DNA of 64,000 nt. Origin: Bacteroides finegoldii DSM 17565. GTDB taxonomy: Bacteria > Bacteroidota > Bacteroidia > Bacteroidales > Bacteroidaceae. The notes under the pieces are model-generated. The model saw nothing but the letters and a program-made list of their open reading frames with translations. It searched no databases and was not told where the DNA came from. Shown here piece after piece: positions 54,993 through 62,799 of the stretch. The position numbers were made by a program, and so were the translations under genes. Position 1 is the first letter of the stretch. Each line of letters starts with the position of its first letter. The stretch is from the NCBI RefSeq assembly GCF_000156195.1, contig NZ_GG688327.1:752-64751 (forward strand). Reading direction: 5' to 3'.

Positions 54993-57302
54993 ATGATATA
55001 CAAAAAGTTAAGTTTACTCATCCTATTGTTTGCCACAGGTCTTCTGACTGTATCGGCACAAAAGTCTCCACAGGATATGGATCGCTTCATCGACGTACTG
55101 ATGAACAAAATGACTTTGGAAGAAAAAATTGGGCAGTTGAATCTTCCCGTCACCGGAGAGATTACCACCGGTCAAGCCAAAAGCAGTGATATTGCCGCCA
55201 AAATCAAAAAAGGCGAAGTGGGAGGACTGTTCAACCTAAAAGGAGTAGAGAAAATACGCGATGTACAGAAACAGGCAGTGGAAGGTTCCCGCTTGGGTAT
55301 CCCATTGTTGTTCGGCATGGACGTTATTCATGGTTATGAAACCATGTTTCCCATCCCGCTCGGCCTATCCTGCACTTGGGATATGTCCGCTATTGAAGAA
55401 TCCGCCCGTATTGCAGCTGTAGAAGCCAGTGCCGACGGCATTTCATGGACGTTTAGTCCGATGGTGGACGTCTCACGCGACCCTCGTTGGGGACGTGTAT
55501 CCGAAGGTAGCGGTGAAGACCCGTTTCTGGGAGCCATGATTGCCGAAGCGATGGTACGCGGTTATCAAGGAAAGAATATGCAACGGAACGATGAAATCAT
55601 GGCTTGCGTGAAACACTTTGCCTTATATGGCGCAGGAGAAGCCGGTCGTGATTATAACACCGTAGACATGAGCCGCCAGCGAATGTTCAACGACTATATG
55701 TTGCCTTACGAAGCTGCCGTCGAAGCAGGTGTAGGCAGTGTGATGGCGTCATTTAACGAAGTAGACGGAATACCTGCCACCGCCAATAAATGGCTGATGA
55801 CCGATATTTTGCGCGGGCAATGGGGCTTCAACGGTTTTGTTGTAACCGACTACACGGGGATTTCCGAAATGATCGACCACGGAATCGGTGACCTTCAGAC
55901 AGTATCGGCACGTGCCATCAATGCCGGAGTCGATATGGATATGGTAAGCGAGGGCTTTGTGGGAACACTGAAAAAATCCGTTCAAGAAGGTAAAGTTTCG
56001 ATGGAGACACTGAATACAGCCTGCCGCCGTATTCTGGAAGCCAAATATAAACTTGGATTATTTGATAATCCTTATAAATATTGTGACCCGAAACGTCCGG
56101 CACGTGACATATTTACCAAAGCCCACCGTGAAGCCGCCCGCAGGATTGCAGCAGAAAGCTTTGTCTTATTAAAGAACGACAGCCCCGACAGGAACCCTAA
56201 CGGAAATCCGCTATTGCCTTTCAACCCCAAAGGCAATATTGCCGTAATCGGTCCGCTCGCCAACAGCCGGACGAATATGCCCGGCACATGGAGTGTGGCT
56301 GCCGTACTCGACCGCTCTCCTTCATTGGTGGAAGGTCTGAAAGAGATGACAGCAGGAAAAGCGAATATCATGTACGCCAAAGGGAGCAACCTGATCAGTG
56401 ACGCCGCATACGAAGAACGGGCAACGATGTTCGGCCGTTCGCTGAACCGTGATGGCCGCACAGACCAACAGCTGTTGGACGAGGCGCTCAATGTAGCACG
56501 CCATTCGGACATAATCATTGCCGCTTTAGGAGAGTCTTCGGAAATGAGTGGCGAGAGCAGCAGCCGTACGGATCTGAATATCCCCGATGTACAACAGAAC
56601 TTATTGAAGGAACTGTTAAAGACAGGAAAGCCTGTGGTACTGGTATTATTCACCGGCCGTCCGCTTACGTTGACTTGGGAACAGGAACATGTACCCGCTA
56701 TTCTGAACGTGTGGTTCGGAGGCAGTGAAGCTGCATACGCCATTGGCGACGCACTCTTCGGTTATGTCAATCCGGGTGGTAAACTCACTATGACTTTCCC
56801 GAAGAATGTCGGACAGATTCCTCTTTATTACGCACATAAGAATACCGGACGCCCGTTGAAAGAAGGCAAATGGTTTGAGAAGTTCCGCAGTAATTATCTG
56901 GATGTGGACAATGATCCGCTTTACCCATTCGGCTACGGACTGTCCTACACCACCTTCTCTTACAGCGACATTGATCTGAGTCATTCATCAATGGACATGA
57001 CCGGCTCACTGACCGCAGCAGTAGAAGTTACCAATACCGGCACATGGCCCGGCACAGAAGTGGTACAGCTCTACATCCGTGATCTCGTAGGCAGCAGTAC
57101 CCGCCCTGTGAAAGAGCTGAAAGGTTTCCAAAAGATATTCCTGCAACCAGGTGAAATGAAGATTGTCCGTTTCAAGATTGCTCCGGAAATGCTTCGATAC
57201 TATAATTATGACTTGCAACTGGTTGCCGAACCGGGCGACTTTGAAGTGATGATCGGTACGAACAGCCGTGATGTGAAAACCGCGAAGTTCACGTTAAACT
57301 AA
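54993..57302 (+). CDS. GH3 beta-glucosidase specific for beta-1,2-glucooligosaccharides
   Basis: A 769-residue periplasmic enzyme with a signal peptide of about 22, the GH3 barrel, the alpha/beta sandwich and a fibronectin-like C-terminal domain. The nucleophile is Asp286 in Val-Val-Thr-Asp-Tyr-Thr. Residue 81 is Asn. Both residue numbers equal those reported for BT_3567 of B. thetaiotaomicron, where Asp286 is the nucleophile and Asn81 binds glucose at subsite +2 of sophorooligosaccharides (from memory of that work). This supports orthology. It releases glucose from the products of the neighbouring GH144 enzyme. Confidence 0.94.
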   Translation: MIYKKLSLLILLFATGLLTVSAQKSPQDMDRFIDVLMNKMTLEEKIGQLNLPVTGEITTGQAKSSDIAAKIKKGEVGGLFNLKGVEKIRDVQKQAVEGSRLGIPLLFGMDVIHGYETMFPIPLGLSCTWDMSAIEESARIAAVEASADGISWTFSPMVDVSRDPRWGRVSEGSGEDPFLGAMIAEAMVRGYQGKNMQRNDEIMACVKHFALYGAGEAGRDYNTVDMSRQRMFNDYMLPYEAAVEAGVGSVMASFNEVDGIPATANKWLMTDILRGQWGFNGFVVTDYTGISEMIDHGIGDLQTVSARAINAGVDMDMVSEGFVGTLKKSVQEGKVSMETLNTACRRILEAKYKLGLFDNPYKYCDPKRPARDIFTKAHREAARRIAAESFVLLKNDSPDRNPNGNPLLPFNPKGNIAVIGPLANSRTNMPGTWSVAAVLDRSPSLVEGLKEMTAGKANIMYAKGSNLISDAAYEERATMFGRSLNRDGRTDQQLLDEALNVARHSDIIIAALGESSEMSGESSSRTDLNIPDVQQNLLKELLKTGKPVVLVLFTGRPLTLTWEQEHVPAILNVWFGGSEAAYAIGDALFGYVNPGGKLTMTFPKNVGQIPLYYAHKNTGRPLKEGKWFEKFRSNYLDVDNDPLYPFGYGLSYTTFSYSDIDLSHSSMDMTGSLTAAVEVTNTGTWPGTEVVQLYIRDLVGSSTRPVKELKGFQKIFLQPGEMKIVRFKIAPEMLRYYNYDLQLVAEPGDFEVMIGTNSRDVKTAKFTLN

Positions 57303-57314
57303 ACTTTTATCACC

Positions 57315-58724
57315 TTGATTATGAACGATAAATATAAAAGAATAATAGAAATGAGTGCACTTCCGCTCATGTTACTATTTCTATCCGCCGTTGCCCTGAC
57401 TTTCCAGAGCTGTAAAGGGAAAAGCAAAAGCAACAACCTTTCCGCAGCCACCGACTCGTTATCGGACGACGCCCTGATGGATACCGTCCAACGACGGACT
57501 TTCCTCTATTTCTGGGAAGGTGCCGAGCCGAATAGCGGCTTAGCTCCCGAACGTTATCATGTGGACGGCGTTTATCCAGAAAACGATGCCAACGTAGTCA
57601 CTTCCGGCGGCAGTGGCTTCGGCATCATGGCTATCCTTGCGGGAATCGACCGCGGTTACGTCACCCGCGAAGAGGGACTGGCACGAATGGAACGCATCGT
57701 TTCTTTCCTCGAAAAGGCAGACCGTTTCCACGGAGCCTACCCTCATTGGTGGTATGGTGATACGGGCAAAGTGAAACCATTCGGCCAGAAAGATAATGGG
57801 GGCGATCTGGTAGAGACCGCTTTCCTCATCCAAGGGCTGCTGGCCGTACACCAATATTACATCAACGGAAACGAGAAAGAGAAAGCCCTCGCCCAACGGA
57901 TCGACCAGATTTGGCGGGATGTCGACTGGAACTGGTATCGGCAAGGCGGGCAAAACGTTCTTTACTGGCATTGGAGTCCGACGTATGGCTGGGAAATGAA
58001 TTTCCCTGTACACGGCTACAACGAATGTATGATTATGTATATTCTTGCCGCCGCTTCTCCTACACACGGAATACCTGCGGCTGTCTATCATGACGGTTGG
58101 GCACAGAACGGAGCCATCGTTTCTCCGCATAAAGTGGAAGGAATCGAGTTGCACCTCCGCTATCAGGGCACCGAAGCCGGACCGCTTTTCTGGGCTCAAT
58201 ATTCTTTCCTCGGACTTGACCCAGTGGGACTGAAAGATGAATACTGCCCCAGCTACTTCCACGAAATGCGCAACCTGACACTGGTAAACCGTGCTTACTG
58301 CATCCGCAACCCTAAACATTACAAAGGTTTCGGACCGGATTGTTGGGGACTGACCGCCAGCTACTCCGTCGATGGATATGCGGCTCATTCGCCCAATGAG
58401 CAGGAGGACAAAGGAGTAATCTCCCCTACCGCCGCACTTTCATCCATTGTCTATACACCGGAATATTCAATGCAGGTAATGCGCCATTTGTATGACATGG
58501 GAGATAAAGTGTTCGGTCCTTTCGGATTCTACGATGCTTTCAGCGAAACGGACAATTGGTATCCGCAACGTTATCTGGCTATCGACCAGGGTCCTATTGC
58601 TGTCATGATCGAAAACTACCGGACCGGATTATTGTGGAAACTCTTCATGAGCCATCCCGACGTACAGGCCGGATTAACCAAACTTGGTTTTAACACCAAC
58701 AAGCAAGACGTGAGACAGAAATAA
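57315..58724 (+). CDS. GH144 endo-beta-1,2-glucanase
   Basis: A 469-residue protein of the glycoamylase (PF10091) type with an N-terminal lipoprotein-like signal (Cys33). The family start Arg-Arg-Thr-Phe-Leu-Tyr-Phe-Trp lies near 60, and an (alpha/alpha)6 fold fits the helical pattern and length. GH144 enzymes cut beta-1,2-glucan to sophorose and short oligomers. It is the last gene of the locus and starts 12 bp after the GH3 gene. The beta-1,2-glucan assignment rests on family and GH3 partner. It converges with the barrel gene, 27 bp away, with no terminator visible. Confidence 0.9.
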   Translation: MIMNDKYKRIIEMSALPLMLLFLSAVALTFQSCKGKSKSNNLSAATDSLSDDALMDTVQRRTFLYFWEGAEPNSGLAPERYHVDGVYPENDANVVTSGGSGFGIMAILAGIDRGYVTREEGLARMERIVSFLEKADRFHGAYPHWWYGDTGKVKPFGQKDNGGDLVETAFLIQGLLAVHQYYINGNEKEKALAQRIDQIWRDVDWNWYRQGGQNVLYWHWSPTYGWEMNFPVHGYNECMIMYILAAASPTHGIPAAVYHDGWAQNGAIVSPHKVEGIELHLRYQGTEAGPLFWAQYSFLGLDPVGLKDEYCPSYFHEMRNLTLVNRAYCIRNPKHYKGFGPDCWGLTASYSVDGYAAHSPNEQEDKGVISPTAALSSIVYTPEYSMQVMRHLYDMGDKVFGPFGFYDAFSETDNWYPQRYLAIDQGPIAVMIENYRTGLLWKLFMSHPDVQAGLTKLGFNTNKQDVRQK

Positions 58725-58751
58725 GAGGGAATCCCGGTGTGCGGAAATGGT

Positions 58752-61301
58752 CTACTGGCCACCTCCACCACCGGTGTTTCCGCCTCCTCCGCCTTTGACA
58801 TCGTTATTGTTAATGCTTCGGGCTGCTTTCTTCACACTCGCCTTCAGCTCCCCGAACCGGTAACTGATACTAAATCCATAATACCGGTTCGGATATTTGT
58901 TCGAACTTCTCGACATAAAGTTCTGCCCTTCAGTATGACTGTTGTACGTTCTGTATTTCTCCACAAAATTGTTACAATAGATATTCAGTGACAGGCGCTC
59001 TTCTTTCAGGAAAGAACGACTCAACCCCAGACCATAATAATTGTAGCCCGAGCCTTTTCCTTGCAAGCTAATATAAGGTGTGCTTCCTCCGCCATTCAGG
59101 CTCAAGCGTATTTTCCAAGGTAACGTATGCTGTATTCCGCCATAAACGGAACCGTTCCACCCATAATTATGCAAATTCTGTGAAGGACTTCGCAAATCCC
59201 TGTAATTTCCACGCCCGTTAATATAGATCCGCGTTTTGGGAGAAGCATTCCAGTTCACATAAAAGCTCAAACCGGTTTCCCTACTCTTCCCGATATTATC
59301 ATAAGTACTGTACAGAGCACCTTGAGGAGCTTTATGATCTCCATCAAAGATTTCTCCATTCGGATCGGTAACCAAATGGCTGACCCTTTCGATACCATTA
59401 TTATTGAAAGAATGGCGCAACGAAAGGTTGACATTGAATTTCGCCGTGAAATTGCTATAAGACAAATCGAACGAATGGCTTTTCTCACTCTTCAGATTCG
59501 GATTCCCCTGGCTGATAAACATCGGATTCTGATTATCGAAATAAGGATTCAAATTCCAGATTCCTGGACGCCAGATGCGCATATTATATCCACCACGCAA
59601 ATTTTGCGTCTTGCCAAGCTTTATGCCCAACGAAACGGAAGGAACCAGATCGCTGAAATTCGCATTGAAATCCTCTCCCGGACCTACAATATACTTTACC
59701 CGCTGCACAGTTTGTTCATAGCGAAATCCCGGTTTGAATGTAAGCCCCTTATATTTCAGTGTATATCCGGCATAAGCCGAAATAATATGGTTCAGATGCC
59801 GATACTCGCTACTACGGTCATCAGTATATACATAATCCCCACTTCCTCCTTCGGCCTCATAAAACTTGTTATCACTGGAATTACGACGGAAAATATACTT
59901 GACACCCGTTTCAATCGTGTGCAATTTTCCAATCGGAGTCGTGAAGTCCACCTGGAAAGTCTGTTCCATCGTATTCGTTTTACCATCCGAATGGAAGTTC
60001 TTCAACAACAGATTATCTATGATATCCTGCCTGTCTGCTTCCGGTTCAATATTCAAGTAGGTATTATATGAATCATTTGTTTGAGGCTGTGAGTTTATTT
60101 TATAAGAGAAGGTAATCATTCGCTCCTTGTTCTTCTTCGAGGTACGTTGGTAATCTACATTACCATTAATGGAGTACCAAGAGCCTTTTCCATGATTATC
60201 CGTATTATACCGATAGGCAAAACTCTGATGGTCGGATCCATACATGATGGTACTTCCGTCGCTATTGTTCTTGCTACCACCGCCATACATTCCAAAAGCC
60301 ATAGTCAGCAATCGTAACGTGTCGATCTCGTAACTGGCCTCCAGATTACCATATTGAAAATTTCCTTTCGACTTGGAACTGCTTTCCGATTCCAGATACT
60401 TCTCATCGACCGACTCATAATTCTCCCGATAACTGTCGGAATAGCTACGTGGGCTGTTGTTATAATTATAGTTGTAATTGGCGGAGAGGGTCAGTTTTCC
60501 TTGTTTTATCATGGCATAGCTACCCGCACCCACCCCGTTATTATTGGCATTTCCTCTAAAAGTAGCCGTATATCCTTCAAATCCGCTACCCACCGTAACA
60601 ATATTCAGAATACCTCCGATCCCCTCCGCATCATATTTAGCGCCCGGTGAAGTAATGACCTCAATATACTTGATTGTATTTGCCGGCATACTTTTCAACA
60701 CCTCTTTCGGATTGTTACTCATCATATTGTTAGGTTTCCCATTCACGTGTATCTTGAAACTGCTGCTACCGTTTACCTGCACATTATCCTCTCCATCCAC
60801 CGTTACCAGAGGAACTTTCCGAAGCATTTCCAATATACTGTTCGATTTTGAATCCGGATCATCTTCAATGTTGTATTCAATCTTATCCACATCCACTTTA
60901 ACCAAAGGCTTTTGTGCGACGATTTCCACACCTTTCAACACATTGTTAGCCTCCGAAGAGTATAAAGTCCCCAAGTCAACCACTCTCACCGATGGTTTTA
61001 AAGCAAATTCTTTCACGATAGGAGATTTGCCAATAGAGGAAATCGTAATAACATACTCACCCGAAGCCACATTCAGTTTTTCCTGAAAGTGTCCGTTAGC
61101 TCCGGTCACCGCCATTTTCACGGCCTTATTCGGGGCACTCTTCTTTGTAATCCTGATTGTTGCATACGGTTCTCCTTCCTGAGTTAAGGAATCTAATAGT
61201 ATCCCTTTAACAGTAAAAGAAAGAGGAGCGGATTTCTGTGCCCATCCCACCGCAGATGTAACGAACATGAATAGTAATAGTAGCAATAGTCTGTGTTTCA
61301 T
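58752..61301 (-). CDS. TonB-dependent-receptor-like outer-membrane beta-barrel protein
   Basis: An 849-residue protein with a signal peptide of about 21, a carboxypeptidase-like beta-sandwich (25-110), a plug-like region with a Val-Asp-Val-Asp-Lys-Ile-Glu-Tyr motif near 150, and a long barrel of the OMP_b-brl_3 type. The C-terminus ends in Gly-rich repeats instead of the usual terminal Phe. Its ligand is unknown. It is preceded at 23 bp by the deleted AAA/nuclease remnant, whose promoter it may use. Confidence 0.86.
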   Translation of the reverse strand: MKHRLLLLLLFMFVTSAVGWAQKSAPLSFTVKGILLDSLTQEGEPYATIRITKKSAPNKAVKMAVTGANGHFQEKLNVASGEYVITISSIGKSPIVKEFALKPSVRVVDLGTLYSSEANNVLKGVEIVAQKPLVKVDVDKIEYNIEDDPDSKSNSILEMLRKVPLVTVDGEDNVQVNGSSSFKIHVNGKPNNMMSNNPKEVLKSMPANTIKYIEVITSPGAKYDAEGIGGILNIVTVGSGFEGYTATFRGNANNNGVGAGSYAMIKQGKLTLSANYNYNYNNSPRSYSDSYRENYESVDEKYLESESSSKSKGNFQYGNLEASYEIDTLRLLTMAFGMYGGGSKNNSDGSTIMYGSDHQSFAYRYNTDNHGKGSWYSINGNVDYQRTSKKNKERMITFSYKINSQPQTNDSYNTYLNIEPEADRQDIIDNLLLKNFHSDGKTNTMEQTFQVDFTTPIGKLHTIETGVKYIFRRNSSDNKFYEAEGGSGDYVYTDDRSSEYRHLNHIISAYAGYTLKYKGLTFKPGFRYEQTVQRVKYIVGPGEDFNANFSDLVPSVSLGIKLGKTQNLRGGYNMRIWRPGIWNLNPYFDNQNPMFISQGNPNLKSEKSHSFDLSYSNFTAKFNVNLSLRHSFNNNGIERVSHLVTDPNGEIFDGDHKAPQGALYSTYDNIGKSRETGLSFYVNWNASPKTRIYINGRGNYRDLRSPSQNLHNYGWNGSVYGGIQHTLPWKIRLSLNGGGSTPYISLQGKGSGYNYYGLGLSRSFLKEERLSLNIYCNNFVEKYRTYNSHTEGQNFMSRSSNKYPNRYYGFSISYRFGELKASVKKAARSINNNDVKGGGGGNTGGGGGQ

Positions 61302-61324
61302 GACTAGAATTATTTAGTTTTTTA

Positions 61325-61606
61325 TTAATCTTCCATAGCTCTCCATTCTCCGATTGTCCCTGTTGCACTATCAAAATTAACTCCTACCTTCATCACTTTC
61401 CTGTGATCCGGTTGATATGGGATAGCATACCCTTTACTGTTTATTTGTTTTAAAGCCTCTTCCGGAGTACCGTCCACCTTGAATTCAAAAACATAAATAG
61501 CATCTTGCATCTTTAATTCCGTCTTATCTACATAAACGTTATTATTATTGCGTAACTGTTCAAAGTTTTGTATTCCTATCGGATATATTCTGAAAGTATT
61601 ATCCAT
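61325..61606 (-). pseudogene. Internally deleted AAA-ATPase-like / PD-(D/E)XK nuclease gene
   Basis: A 93-residue ORF joins the first 32 or so residues of the AAA-ATPase-like family (Tyr-Pro-Ile-Gly-Ile-Gln-Asn-Phe-Glu and Tyr-Val-Asp-Lys-Thr) directly to the last 60 residues of the same proteins, the PD-(D/E)XK part with Tyr-Val-Phe-Glu-Phe-Lys-Val-Asp-Gly. Intact proteins are about 520 residues, so about 420 are missing, including the ATPase Walker motifs. The frame is kept across the join. It is led by a consensus promoter and followed closely by the barrel gene. Confidence 0.82.
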
Positions 61607-61634
61607 GCCTGTCTTTATTAAAGTGAATCACAGG

Positions 61635-61665
61635 CAAATATAGGTATTTACAGACAGACCGCAAA
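61635..61665 (-). promoter_or_regulatory. Consensus promoter for the AAA/nuclease remnant and probably the barrel gene
   Basis: On the minus strand TTTG (61665-61662), a 19-nt spacer and TATATTTG (61642-61635) match the full consensus. The remnant starts 28 bp downstream. Confidence 0.75.
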
Positions 61666-61670
61666 CAGTA

Positions 61671-61730
61671 GATAAAAAATAAATGCACAGATTCGAAATA
61701 ACATCAAGTTATTCAAATCAATGCATTTAT
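61671..61730 (-). terminator. Probable terminator of the DUF5689-EEP transcript
   Basis: An interrupted hairpin (9-bp outer stem 61679-61687 with 61722-61730, plus inner 4- and 6-bp stems) is followed on the minus strand by a T-rich stretch (61680-61671). It begins 23 bp after the EEP stop codon. Confidence 0.6.
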
Positions 61731-61752
61731 ATTGCAATATACGACAATAAAA

Positions 61753-62787
61753 TTAACGTATCTCTTTCAAAAAATAAATCAATACGGGGAAATGATCACT
61801 ATATCCGTTAATAAAAGTATTACTGGAGAATGTGCGCCACGGATATCCTTTACGTTTTCCCTCCTGTGTCGTCAAGAAATCACGATTAAATATTTCCGCT
61901 TTCCAAAACTTCAAAGTTGAACGGTCTTTACCTAAAAGATTACCTGAAATAATCAGCTGGTCAAACAAATTCCATTTATCCTGATAACACAAAGAACCGA
62001 TACCACGGTCGAACAAAGGCCACGTAGCATTAAAATAACCGTCAGGCTTCGTATCTGCGGCCTTTCTACAAGCTTTTAAAACTTCCTTCGTGCTTTTATT
62101 ATTCGGATCATCATTCAAGTCCCCTACAATCAACACTTTCGCATTCGGATCAGCAGCATGAATAGAGTCTGCAATGTGTTTAGTTATAGCAGCAGCAGCT
62201 TCTCTATAGATTGAAGAACGATCACCACCATAACGGGAAGGCCAATGATTAACAATCATATGAAACGATTCACCCGCCAATAGCCCGCTCACCAGCAACT
62301 GATCACGTGAACGGAAATTCGGTTGTGAAGGCATCACAAAAGGATATACTTTCGATGAAAGCAAAGTAAACAATTTGGGGTTATAAAGACATCCCACATC
62401 AATTCCACGACGGTCCGGTGAATCGTAATGCACAATTTCATATCCCATAGAAGCTAATGGTTCCGTCTTCACCAAATCTTCCAACACCCGACGATTCTCT
62501 ATTTCGGAAACACCAAGAATAGCCGGTCCACCCGGACATTTCTCACGGGCTAACTTAGCTATGACTTTCGCCATATTCTTCAGTTTCTGCTGATATTTCT
62601 CCGGCGTCCAAGCGTAAGGACCATTCGGCAGAAACTCATCATCGCCCGGATTATTGGGGTCGTCTTCCGTATCGAACAGATTCTCCAGATTATAGAAACC
62701 TGCCGCATAGACTCCCAAACGTGTTTGCCCCATCAGTCCGACGGACAGGGCAAACAGTAGCATATTCAATAATACAAGTCTTCTCAT
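61753..62787 (-). CDS. Secreted endonuclease/exonuclease/phosphatase (EEP) family protein
   Basis: A 344-residue protein with a signal peptide of about 20. EEP landmarks are a Tyr-Asn-Leu-Glu-Asn-Leu-Phe-Asp motif near 32, Val-Ser-Glu-Ile-Glu-Asn near 98 (metal-binding Glu), Asn-His-Trp-Pro-Ser-Arg near 177, Gly-Asp-Leu-Asn-Asp near 222, and a C-terminal Ser-Asp-His-Phe-Pro. The metal-dependent active site appears complete. Substrates in this superfamily include DNA, RNA, phospholipids and inositol phosphates. It lies 12 bp after a DUF5689 gene. Confidence 0.88.
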   Translation of the reverse strand: MRRLVLLNMLLFALSVGLMGQTRLGVYAAGFYNLENLFDTEDDPNNPGDDEFLPNGPYAWTPEKYQQKLKNMAKVIAKLAREKCPGGPAILGVSEIENRRVLEDLVKTEPLASMGYEIVHYDSPDRRGIDVGCLYNPKLFTLLSSKVYPFVMPSQPNFRSRDQLLVSGLLAGESFHMIVNHWPSRYGGDRSSIYREAAAAITKHIADSIHAADPNAKVLIVGDLNDDPNNKSTKEVLKACRKAADTKPDGYFNATWPLFDRGIGSLCYQDKWNLFDQLIISGNLLGKDRSTLKFWKAEIFNRDFLTTQEGKRKGYPWRTFSSNTFINGYSDHFPVLIYFLKEIR

Positions 62788-62799
62788 TATCTATTACGA

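Noticed and set aside
50127..58724. Integrative element inserted at tRNA-Leu
   Set aside because: No integrase, no repeated tRNA end and no mobility gene; composition looks like the rest of the window.
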